DNA from: Candidatus Aminicenantota bacterium
Lineage (GTDB): Bacteria; Acidobacteriota; Aminicenantia; JAMOAD01
Assembly: GCA_027061995.1 (NCBI GenBank)
Contig: JAMOUT010000101.1
Location: forward strand, 1-64,000
Reading direction: 5' to 3'
Length of the DNA stretch: 64,000 nt
The notes below the pieces were generated by a model that saw only the letters and a program-made list of their open reading frames with translations, had not been told where the DNA came from and ran no database searches. The number at the start of each line of letters is the position of its first letter. The stretch's first letter is position 1. Both the position numbers and the translations under genes were made by a program. Below, in pieces: positions 8,814 to 16,982 of the stretch.

Positions 8814-11800
8814 ATGTATTTGAATAAAAAAATCATAATTGTTGTTTGGAGTTTTATTATACTTTTAACACCCGCTATCATACAAGCGTCAAAGAACAAA
8901 ACGATAAAATACAATCTTTCCGCAGTCAGACTTGTCCATCTTTCAAGAGAAAGCATGGCTAATAAAAACAGAAAAGAGGGATTTAACTATGCACTAAAAG
9001 CCGTGGAAGCGGATCCGGCTTATGCTCCCGCATGGAAACAACTCGGTAGAATATATATGCTTAAAGGAAACTATCCCAAAGCCCTCGAATGTTTTCAAAC
9101 TGTTTTGGATTTAACTCCGGAAGAACCCGATGTTCAAAACTGGATTTTATCATCAATAGAACGGTTGTTAAACCTTTCCGACTACCCTGAAGTTGAAAAA
9201 TTTCTCGCTTTATGGGAAGGCAAGAGTAAGAACTTAGGGGCAAAGGGTGCAATTTTAGCAATGAGAAAAATCGTTTACGGAAAATTGGATGAAGCGGAGC
9301 GGATTTTATCTGATGTTTTAACAATAAAACATGAAGTTAAATCTCTTTATGCTTTAACTTGGGTTCAATTGGGAATCCGTTATTTAAAGATTAACGAGTA
9401 TAATAAAGGGATATCAGCATTAAAAAGATCTCTTGAGATTAAACCTAATTGGGTCCCTGCACTAAGAGAACTCGGATGGGCATACCGAAATAAAGGGGAA
9501 AATGGAAAAGCTGCCGATGAATGGGAAAAAATACTTAAAATAACACCTCAAAATAGTAGAGTTCTCGAATGGATTGTTAAAGCAAGAATAGATGATAAGG
9601 ATTATAATTCCGCATTAAATAGTATAAACAATTTATTAAAAATACAGGATAATAATAATAAAGCATTATCATTAAAACTTATGATTTTACATCTCCTAAA
9701 TAAAAAAGATGAAATCAACCTTTTGGAAAAAGAGATATTAAAATCAAAAGATGGTTTAAAGATAATAGCTCTATCTAAAGTTGATATTTCAATATCAAAA
9801 AATGAATTTAAAGATGCTTGTGCCATTCTTGAAAACCTTAAATCCAAATATCCGAATGATCGCAAATTAATAAAACTTCTTAAAAAAACTTATCTTAATT
9901 GGAGTTCGGCAGTTACCAGTAAAGAGGCTCTCTACCCTATGAAGCAACTTGTCCGCTTATCACCGGAAAATCCGTCATACTGGAGAGACTATGGTTGGAG
10001 TCTTTGGATGAACAACAAAAAAAAGGAAGCGATAAAGGCTTGGGATACTTCAATTAAATATCATCTTCCCGACAAAGAAAGACTCATTTTTTTAGTAATA
10101 GCACAAATTGCCGAGGATAATAATATTGAGGAAGCGATATCACTCTTTAAAAAATGGAGTCCGGGTTCAAAATTTTTGCCTCTCGGACTTTCCTTAATAA
10201 AGAACACAAGATTCAGAGGTGCAAAAGTTATATTAAAGGCTGCTCTTAATAATGGAGAAGACCCTGTTACTTCCGGATTTTACCTTGCTTATGCTGAAGC
10301 TAATGCTGATGAATGTGCCCCTGTTCCCGAACATCTTAAACCATTTATAGATAATTTTTCAGATTCAATATCCGACGAAAAACTAAAGATTTTTCTTGAC
10401 ACACTAAATATGTGCACTCAAGAAGACGGCATTATCGATATTTTTGAAAATAAAAGAATTCAAGATATATTATCTTTAAAACCCGATTTTAACAACCAGT
10501 TGACAGATATAATGATTGCAAAGGCTGTTGATTTAAGACACAGGGGAAAACAACAAAAATCTCTTGCTCTTTTTAAGGAGATTTTGCGAAGAGATCCTAA
10601 TCGACCCGATATATGGGCGATGGCTGTCAGATTAGCGGAAGATATGAAAAATATCAAGGAAGCAAAAGATATAATGAGAGATCTTCTGCTTCGTTCAACA
10701 TCAGATATTGTAAGAGAGGGGATAAGAGCAAAAATAGCTCTTGATAACAATAACCTTGAAGAAGCTGTAAAACACTTTTACAAAAGTCTTAATTCTGGCC
10801 CCAATCAACCTGACCTAAGGATAGATCTTTTTAATGTTTTGTTAAAATTATACCGTTTTGATGAAGCAAGAAAACAAATTGATTGGTTTGAATCTAAAAT
10901 AGAGGTTGGGGATGTAACTACCAAAAGTATCCTTGCGGATATGTATTATATGATAGGAGAAAGGGATAAAGCATATGAACTTTGGCAGGAGCTTTATATG
11001 ACTTATCCTAATACTGCCGTGTATGCCGTTGGAGCTGCAAATGCTATGTTTAATACTTGTAATGGAGATGATGCCATTGATATTTTGGAACAATTTTTAT
11101 CAAACCATTATGATTCAAACGCTTATGAGCTTTATGCTGACATACTACTTTCAAAAAAACAATTTAAAAAAGCATTAAAGATAACTGATAAAGCTCTCAA
11201 GAAAAAAGTGATAAAAGGGATACTCAGGGCAAAAGCTGAAATAGCCGAGATTTTGAAAGAATATAAAATCGCTCTTAAGGCTTCCGAAGATTATCTTAAA
11301 ATAGATCCATCCAATGTATCTATTTTAAGAATAAAGGGAGATTCTCTGCTTTATCTTGAAAAACTCAATAATGCCCGCAAATTTTATAAAAGACTATTTA
11401 AAAGCAACAAACAGTTTTTACCAGCTTTATTGGGATTAAAAGACCTTTCTTCAATGGAGGAAAAAACCGAATTATCTCTTAAATATATAAAAACAATAGT
11501 CAAACAAAGGCCTTGGGATATAACTGCAAAAATAAAATATGCGGTCGCTCTTGCGGAAAATGATGAATATAGAGAAGCATATAAAATACTGAGAGTTCAG
11601 GCAAAAAGAGATATAAATGAAGTTGTTCCGGTTCTAATTTACAAAAATATTACAAAATGTGATTATTTTGGAAAGATATCACTTGATAAAGTTATAGCAC
11701 AATTGACAGCTTTAAAAGCAAACGGTTATCATTTTGTTTTGCCCCCCGAATTAAATAAACTTCCACTGACAGAAAAAAGAGTTATAATCGTTTTTCAAGA

Positions 11801-13430
11801 TCCATCTCCCAAGATATTAAAAAAACTTGATAAAGAGATAGAAAAACTCGGTATAAGAGCTGTTTTAGGGTTTAATACAAATTCTCCATTAAAAAATTTA
11901 CCCGATATTTTAAAAAGCGGACATTGGATAATAGCATCAACAGGCCCTTTGAATTTTGAAAGACTGCCTATAGACTCAAAAGGAACACTTGGAAATCCTT
12001 TTACACACAGATTATTCATAAATAATAAAAAAGAGAGTTATAAAGAGATGTTTATAAGAGTGGATAAATTACTTAGAAGAGCTTCAAATGCTCTCGGTAA
12101 AACTTATAAACACATATTTATTTATCCCGAAGGTGATTACGGTCAATATTCACTTAATACTGATGATAAAGCAATTAAAACATTATATAATACTGTTAAA
12201 CAAAATTTTAATTATGCAATAGCATATGATACTAACGGATTTGCCGATATTAACTATGATAATGTCAGACTTTGCGGGAAACTTGTTCCCCCTCTTTGGA
12301 CAACAAGAGACCTCATGATTCATCTTGCCGAAAACAATCCTCTTGTAAAGGCAAGACTTGAACTTGCAAAAGTTCTGTATTGGCAGAGTCAACATGAAAG
12401 GGCAAACATAAAATTCAAAGATGCAAAAAATGTCGGTGCGAATATAGTTGAAGTTTTATTTAATTGGGGTTCAAATCTTGATATGGAGGGTGATCTTCCG
12501 AACGGATTAAAAAAACTCAGACAAGCTAATAAACTTGCCCCGAAAGATAAAAGGATAATGAAAGCTTTAAAAAGAGCTGAAAACAGAAAACATCTTTTCT
12601 TCAAACCTTATTATGATACATGGGAAGATAGTGATAATCGAAGTTATTGGGGATACGGCGGTTCGATAGAAAAATATCTCAGTGATAATTTTCAACTTAA
12701 TTTTTTCGGGAATAGAAATCATTGGGAAAGAACAGGTTTTGGTTTTGAAGAGGGAACAAGATATGGTGCCGGGTTTAAATACCATTTTGCAGAAGAGAGA
12801 TGGTTTAATTTCAAATTATGGTATCTTGACATGGATATTGCACAGGATCATGTGGGGGGACAACTTGCTTTTCACATTCCAAATGCCAAATGGGGAGGAC
12901 ATTTTGATATTGAAGTTGCCCATGAAGAGATAGAAACAGTTGAAGCAATAAGAGATAAAATATATTCAAACCGATTTACCCTTTTTACATACTCAAGAAT
13001 TCAGGATATGTGGGATCTTTTTGTTAATTTATCTTACAAACACAATACAGACTCAAATGATATTATTTTCCTTTACGGGAGATTTTACAGAAGATTTAAA
13101 GAATGGCCTTTTCTCGGAATAGGCTATCTATTCAGATTCGGTGATAGTGATTTTGATCCGTATCAATATTATGCACCCGAACAACTTCAACAACATCAAA
13201 TTTACGGAACTTCACGGGGTGAATTCGGCTTTATCCATTATAGTGTAACAGCTCAAGCAGGTTACGCGAGAGAAAGAAGAGAACCTTGGAAATTCGTTTG
13301 GGGATTAAGAGCTGAAGTTGATCTTACAATATTACCTATTTTAATAATAAACGGAAGTTATATAAGACAGGATTCACCTCGCTACAGAATGACCGAATAT
13401 AAAATCGGTTTGACTCTAAGAATTTTTTGA
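8814..13430 (+). CDS. PgaA-like TPR/pseudo-deacetylase/outer-membrane barrel export protein
   Basis: 1538 residues with a signal peptide (IVVWSFIILLTPAIIQAS). Residues about 35-930 are tandem TPR repeats, for example AWKQLGRIYMLKGNYPKAL and ALRELGWAYRNKGENGKAA. Residues about 935-1165 form a second PgaB-type NodB domain related to the one in the preceding gene (HWIIAS, IDSKGT, FTHRLF, FIYPEGDYG), again without the metal ligands: FQDP replaces the DD motif and ASTGP the HSxxH motif. More TPR follows, and the last 260 residues are amphipathic beta-strands ending in LTLRIF with a terminal Phe, as in outer-membrane barrels. TPR plus barrel is the PgaA export-porin plan; an inserted deacetylase-like domain is not part of it. 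Separated by 11 bases from the previous gene; last gene of the operon, meeting the minus-strand deacetylase 16 bases downstream. Confidence 0.72.
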   Translation: MYLNKKIIIVVWSFIILLTPAIIQASKNKTIKYNLSAVRLVHLSRESMANKNRKEGFNYALKAVEADPAYAPAWKQLGRIYMLKGNYPKALECFQTVLDLTPEEPDVQNWILSSIERLLNLSDYPEVEKFLALWEGKSKNLGAKGAILAMRKIVYGKLDEAERILSDVLTIKHEVKSLYALTWVQLGIRYLKINEYNKGISALKRSLEIKPNWVPALRELGWAYRNKGENGKAADEWEKILKITPQNSRVLEWIVKARIDDKDYNSALNSINNLLKIQDNNNKALSLKLMILHLLNKKDEINLLEKEILKSKDGLKIIALSKVDISISKNEFKDACAILENLKSKYPNDRKLIKLLKKTYLNWSSAVTSKEALYPMKQLVRLSPENPSYWRDYGWSLWMNNKKKEAIKAWDTSIKYHLPDKERLIFLVIAQIAEDNNIEEAISLFKKWSPGSKFLPLGLSLIKNTRFRGAKVILKAALNNGEDPVTSGFYLAYAEANADECAPVPEHLKPFIDNFSDSISDEKLKIFLDTLNMCTQEDGIIDIFENKRIQDILSLKPDFNNQLTDIMIAKAVDLRHRGKQQKSLALFKEILRRDPNRPDIWAMAVRLAEDMKNIKEAKDIMRDLLLRSTSDIVREGIRAKIALDNNNLEEAVKHFYKSLNSGPNQPDLRIDLFNVLLKLYRFDEARKQIDWFESKIEVGDVTTKSILADMYYMIGERDKAYELWQELYMTYPNTAVYAVGAANAMFNTCNGDDAIDILEQFLSNHYDSNAYELYADILLSKKQFKKALKITDKALKKKVIKGILRAKAEIAEILKEYKIALKASEDYLKIDPSNVSILRIKGDSLLYLEKLNNARKFYKRLFKSNKQFLPALLGLKDLSSMEEKTELSLKYIKTIVKQRPWDITAKIKYAVALAENDEYREAYKILRVQAKRDINEVVPVLIYKNITKCDYFGKISLDKVIAQLTALKANGYHFVLPPELNKLPLTEKRVIIVFQDPSPKILKKLDKEIEKLGIRAVLGFNTNSPLKNLPDILKSGHWIIASTGPLNFERLPIDSKGTLGNPFTHRLFINNKKESYKEMFIRVDKLLRRASNALGKTYKHIFIYPEGDYGQYSLNTDDKAIKTLYNTVKQNFNYAIAYDTNGFADINYDNVRLCGKLVPPLWTTRDLMIHLAENNPLVKARLELAKVLYWQSQHERANIKFKDAKNVGANIVEVLFNWGSNLDMEGDLPNGLKKLRQANKLAPKDKRIMKALKRAENRKHLFFKPYYDTWEDSDNRSYWGYGGSIEKYLSDNFQLNFFGNRNHWERTGFGFEEGTRYGAGFKYHFAEERWFNFKLWYLDMDIAQDHVGGQLAFHIPNAKWGGHFDIEVAHEEIETVEAIRDKIYSNRFTLFTYSRIQDMWDLFVNLSYKHNTDSNDIIFLYGRFYRRFKEWPFLGIGYLFRFGDSDFDPYQYYAPEQLQQHQIYGTSRGEFGFIHYSVTAQAGYARERREPWKFVWGLRAEVDLTILPILIINGSYIRQDSPRYRMTEYKIGLTLRIF

Positions 13431-13446
13431 TATAAAACTTATTATA

Positions 13447-14415
13447 TTATTTTTTTCTTTTTAATTTTTCAACCGCTTCCGATACAGTGTAAAATTTCAC
13501 TTTTTTAGCCGCATATTTTATAAGTTCTTCAAAATATGACCTTTGCATCCCGTAGCAAGGTCCTACAATAAATTTTGTTCCTGATTTTGCCACATTCTTT
13601 AAATTATTATTATCAATTAATATCTTTCTTCCGCTAAACCCCTTTACTTTCAAATCCGTATTTTGAATTCTTGTATTTGTATCGGGAACAAGACATAGAG
13701 CATTATGGTTCAATGGTTTAAAATCATCTTTTGCAATTATATAATCGTCCCCCACTGAAATAATTTCACCTTTTATATAATGATCCTCTTCAAATATTTC
13801 ATGACTGTAAACAAACATTATCTTATCCTGCATTTTGGCAAAATTTATCCACATCTTTACCTGTCTTAACGGAATATAATAACCCAAATCAATAGAAGTT
13901 CCGGGATAGGATTTGTCATTATAAAGCTTATTTGTCAAAGGTAACGGACTGTATCTTCTGAAGCTATTAAATTTTTCATAGGCAATCTTTGAAGTCAACT
14001 CATTAAAAGAGTTAAAAGGGAAAACTATTGAACGGATACGATTAATACCATTTGACTGAAACTCGGATATTGATTTTTCCACCTCATCCTTTAACCATCT
14101 ATCAATACCGTATTTTTCAACATATTTTGCAGAATTAAAATGATGATAAGTATGAGTTCCTATCTCCCATTTATAATAATTTTGCAATTTTCTTAAATCA
14201 TCGAAAGTTAAGTATCCACTGTGAACTCTTTGGTTATTCACAAATACTGTCGCAACGCCTCCGACTTTTTGTAATTCGGGAGCAGCAATATTAATCCAGC
14301 TCGGATACCCGTCATCAAATGCTATTGATATCCCCCCCCTCTTTTGTTGAGCGGGTAATATCATAACAAATGCTATCAGATAAATAATAAATAAGATATA
14401 AATTCTATTTTTCAT
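13447..14415 (-). CDS. Polysaccharide deacetylase (NodB family), exported
   Basis: 322 residues with a signal peptide ending near PAQQ. The NodB core is intact: FDDGY (about 33-37) provides the base and metal aspartates and GTHTYHHF (about 84-91) the metal histidines, followed by FPFNSF and a C-terminal YSHEIF. An extra beta-rich segment of about 85 residues lies between SHEIF and the end of the fold, beyond the usual NodB length. It should remove N-acetyl groups from a GlcNAc polymer in the periplasm or outside. It overlaps the preceding GH18-like gene by 11 bases and is convergent with the exopolysaccharide operon, whose own two deacetylase-like domains lack metal ligands, so this may supply the real activity. 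Confidence 0.85.
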   Translation of the reverse strand: MKNRIYILFIIYLIAFVMILPAQQKRGGISIAFDDGYPSWINIAAPELQKVGGVATVFVNNQRVHSGYLTFDDLRKLQNYYKWEIGTHTYHHFNSAKYVEKYGIDRWLKDEVEKSISEFQSNGINRIRSIVFPFNSFNELTSKIAYEKFNSFRRYSPLPLTNKLYNDKSYPGTSIDLGYYIPLRQVKMWINFAKMQDKIMFVYSHEIFEEDHYIKGEIISVGDDYIIAKDDFKPLNHNALCLVPDTNTRIQNTDLKVKGFSGRKILIDNNNLKNVAKSGTKFIVGPCYGMQRSYFEELIKYAAKKVKFYTVSEAVEKLKRKK

Positions 14416-15472
14416 ATTCCCTCCGTTTTTTCTTGTATTTCCTTATCAGGCTATACAATGAATTATCATTAGAACCGAGATACCAAAGCATAATTTCTCC
14501 GTATTCAGCTTTTATGGCTGCTTCTATTTTTTCTTCCAAACTAATCGGATCATCAAACCAAAGTTCATCTCCGTTTTTATCTTTAATATACGGAACTCTT
14601 GATTTTCTTTCCCTTTTTAAATTCACTGAGTTCAGATACTTTTGAGATTCTTTCCATGAGTATCTTATTATATTTTTATTTTTATGCCAATAAAACCCTT
14701 TTAGTGCAATTGCAATAGAGGGGCATCCCTTTGCATCTCCTTCAACCCTCTCTTTTAATTTCTTAATAAATTTTGGCGTTGACCTTGGGCCGGGACCCGT
14801 AAAATTACCGTGTAAATTATAACTCATAACAATGAGATTCATTGTCCCCCAATAAGGAAGAGGACCTTTTGTCGGTTCGATGATTATTTTAAGTTTTTTA
14901 TTCTCACTTTTCAATGCCGCGGATAATTCAATAAGATAATTTTGGTAACCTCTCTCTTCTGACTTTTTTATATTTTCAAAATCAAGATCAAGTCCCTTAA
15001 AACCGAATTTGTTCATGATTTTTATAATCGAATCTATATTTTTCTTTCTTATTTTATGGTTATAGAAAATTTTTCTTAATATTCCGATATCCTTTAGTAT
15101 TGTTTTCTTTTTCCCCCTTCTTAAATCATTAACTATTGTTATCCAAGGGGAAAACCCCTTCTTTTTCGACAATTTTATGAATTTTATAATCTGCCTATGA
15201 CTTAAACCGTCAATAACAGCCTCCCCTTTTTCATTAAGTTCAAGAGAAAAAAGTGAAATTCTGTCAAATAGATCTCCATGGGTTTCAACCTCTTCAAAAC
15301 CTGAACTATCCCAATACACCACCCAACCTCCGAGACCTATCGTAGATGCAATCGCCACACCTTTTAATAAAAAAAGCGATATTAGTATAATTACAAATTT
15401 TTTGAATATTATATTAAATATCTCTATTAGAATATTAATTTTAACTTTTTCATTATACTGATTTAAAGACAT
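14405..15472 (-). CDS. GH18-like glycosidase or chitinase-fold protein, exported
   Basis: About 355 residues with an unusually long N-terminal stretch before the hydrophobic signal helix (FVIILISLFLLKGVAIAS). The TIM-barrel signature GLDLDFE (about 157-163) matches the GH18 motif DGxDxDxE, with the catalytic D-x-E present and the first Asp replaced by Lys. Other barrel strands are SPWITIVND, LKIIIEPT, NLIVMSYNLHG and GEIMLWYLG. The ATG at 15472 has no ribosome site, but a TATAAT box lies exactly 5 bases before it, so the mRNA is probably leaderless. The context next to a deacetylase and the synthase operon suggests it cuts or binds the same GlcNAc-type polymer. The exact substrate is unknown. 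Confidence 0.72.
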   Translation of the reverse strand: MSLNQYNEKVKINILIEIFNIIFKKFVIILISLFLLKGVAIASTIGLGGWVVYWDSSGFEEVETHGDLFDRISLFSLELNEKGEAVIDGLSHRQIIKFIKLSKKKGFSPWITIVNDLRRGKKKTILKDIGILRKIFYNHKIRKKNIDSIIKIMNKFGFKGLDLDFENIKKSEERGYQNYLIELSAALKSENKKLKIIIEPTKGPLPYWGTMNLIVMSYNLHGNFTGPGPRSTPKFIKKLKERVEGDAKGCPSIAIALKGFYWHKNKNIIRYSWKESQKYLNSVNLKRERKSRVPYIKDKNGDELWFDDPISLEEKIEAAIKAEYGEIMLWYLGSNDNSLYSLIRKYKKKRREYEK

Positions 15473-15477
15473 CTGCA

Positions 15478-15506
15478 ATTATACATCATATTGTTTTGCT
15501 TGACAA
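15478..15506 (-). promoter_or_regulatory. Promoter of the GH18-like/deacetylase pair (leaderless)
   Basis: Read on the minus strand: TTGTCA (15506-15501), 17 bp spacer, TATAAT (15483-15478), five bases, then the ATG at 15472. The expected transcription start coincides with the start codon. Confidence 0.65.
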
Positions 15507-15547
15507 TTTAATAAATCAATCTTTTAAATAATTTTTTAAACTTTCTA

Positions 15548-15576
15548 TTGACAAATTTTAAAATTTCATAGATAAT
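15548..15576 (+). promoter_or_regulatory. Sigma-70 promoter of tRNA-Gly and bactofilin
   Basis: A perfect TTGACA at 15548-15553, 17 bp spacer and GATAAT at 15571-15576. The tRNA begins 9 bases later, as expected for a tRNA promoter with a one- or two-base 5' leader. Confidence 0.8.
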
Positions 15577-15584
15577 TAACCCTT

Positions 15585-15656
15585 GCGGGCATAGCTCAGT
15601 GGTAGAGTATCAGCTTCCCAAGCTGAGTGTCGCGGGTTCAAATCCCGTTGCCCGCT
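15585..15656 (+). tRNA. tRNA-Gly (anticodon CCC)
   Basis: A 72-base cloverleaf: acceptor GCGGGCA pairs with TGCCCGC, D-arm GCTC/GAGT, anticodon stem TCAGC/GCTGA around the loop TTCCCAA, and T-arm GCGGG-TTCAAAT-CCCGT. Anticodon CCC reads GGG glycine codons. The discriminator base is T (U73), the bacterial glycine identity base. The CCA end is not encoded. The bactofilin gene starts 25 bases downstream with no promoter between. Confidence 0.96.
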
Positions 15657-15681
15657 AAAATAAATTATAAGAGAGGATAAA

Positions 15682-16182
15682 ATGGGATTTATATCTAACA
15701 AACCAAAAAAAGTTTCAAATTCAGGTAATGATTTTGATAATCATTACTCATCGCAAGGGATATCTTCTGAAAAAACCATTATCGGTAAAACCATTAAAAT
15801 AGAGGGCGAAGTTAAATCTGACGAAGATGTTATCATAGAAGGTAAAGTAAGCGGCAAAGTGGAAGTCGGCAAAACTCTTACCATCGGAAAGCACGGTTAT
15901 GTAAACGCAGAAATATCAGCTCGTATTGTCAGAATTCTCGGAAAAGTTGAAGGTGATGTAAAAGCTATCTATAAAGTTGAGATTGTTCCCGAAGGTAAAC
16001 TTTACGGAAACATTAAAGCTCCTAAGATTGTTATTGCGGAAGGGGCATTATTCAAGGGAAGCGTAGAGATGAATGATAACAAGGAACTTCTTAATAAAAA
16101 CAATTCTCTCGAATCACCGAAGACAACTACTGTCGAAAATAACAAACAAGGGAAAAATAATAATTCAAAAAACACTCTTTAA
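15682..16182 (+). CDS. Bactofilin (polymer-forming cytoskeletal protein)
   Basis: 166 residues. A central right-handed beta-helix domain (about 30-132) shows the bactofilin pattern of short repeating strands: IKIEGEVKSDEDVIIEGKV, LTIGKHGYVNAEISA, ILGKVEGDVKA, VPEGKLYGNI and KIVIAEGALFKGSV. Disordered N- and C-terminal tails flank it. Bactofilins polymerise without nucleotides and act as scaffolds for cell-wall or envelope enzymes. GAGAGGA lies before the ATG. It probably shares the tRNA promoter, and its stop codon overlaps the start of the next gene by one base (TAATG). Confidence 0.92.
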   Translation: MGFISNKPKKVSNSGNDFDNHYSSQGISSEKTIIGKTIKIEGEVKSDEDVIIEGKVSGKVEVGKTLTIGKHGYVNAEISARIVRILGKVEGDVKAIYKVEIVPEGKLYGNIKAPKIVIAEGALFKGSVEMNDNKELLNKNNSLESPKTTTVENNKQGKNNNSKNTL

Positions 16183-16982
16183 TGAATAGAAATAAAACAT
16201 GGTATTTAATAACCGATAAAAATCATAATAATGCCGCTTATAATATGGCGGTTGATGAATTAATCTTAATAAAATCAGAAGAAAATAAAGATACTACATT
16301 TTTAAGATTTTACGGATGGAACCCACCCTCAATTTCAATAGGAAGATCTCAGAAACATAAAAAAGTCGCAAATTTAGAACTTCTTAAAAAATACGGAATA
16401 GACCTTGTCAGAAGGCCGACAGGAGGAAAAACTGTTCTTCATTATGATGAATTAACCTATTCAATAGCTTCATCGGATAATATCTTTATGAGTTTCACAT
16501 CAATACGGGATGTATATAATTTGTTAGCGAAAGCTTTGCTTAAAGGGCTTCAAAATCTTGAGCTTGACGCCGAGATCATTAGTAAGGATCCTAAAGGATT
16601 GGTAAAAACAGATATGCCCTGTTTTTCATATCCCACCCGAGATGAAATCGTTATCAAAGGGAAAAAAATAATTGGTAGTGCACAAAAAAGATCTAAAACC
16701 GCTTTCCTTCAACATGGTTCAATCCCTGTAAAAGACAGAAGAGAACTCTATGCGGAGATTACAGGTGTGGATAAACAGATTCTCCTTGATTCCATGACAA
16801 GTATTGAGCTTGAAATCGGAGATACTGATTTTCATATAATAAGAGACTCTTTTGTAAAAGGATTTAAGGATGAATTTAAAATTGATTTTAAGGAATATGT
16901 TTTTGATAAAGAGGATATTAAAACAATTAATTCTCTTATCAATAATAAATATTCCTCTATTGATTGGAATTACGAGCTCTAA
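16182..16982 (+). CDS. Octanoyltransferase LipM-like (lipoate-protein ligase A family)
   Basis: 266 residues of the BPL/LplA/LipB fold. RRPTGGKTVLHYDELTYS (about 77-94) forms the acyl-binding loop. PCFSYP places a conserved Cys near residue 147, the position of the LipM catalytic cysteine, and GKKIIGSAQKR supplies the lysine, followed by LQHGSI. LipM moves octanoyl from acyl-carrier protein to the GcvH or E2 lipoyl domain, the first step of lipoate synthesis. A true lipoate ligase is the alternative, but the length and the Cys environment favour LipM. The last 113 bases overlap the next gene in another frame. Confidence 0.8.
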   Translation: MNRNKTWYLITDKNHNNAAYNMAVDELILIKSEENKDTTFLRFYGWNPPSISIGRSQKHKKVANLELLKKYGIDLVRRPTGGKTVLHYDELTYSIASSDNIFMSFTSIRDVYNLLAKALLKGLQNLELDAEIISKDPKGLVKTDMPCFSYPTRDEIVIKGKKIIGSAQKRSKTAFLQHGSIPVKDRRELYAEITGVDKQILLDSMTSIELEIGDTDFHIIRDSFVKGFKDEFKIDFKEYVFDKEDIKTINSLINNKYSSIDWNYEL

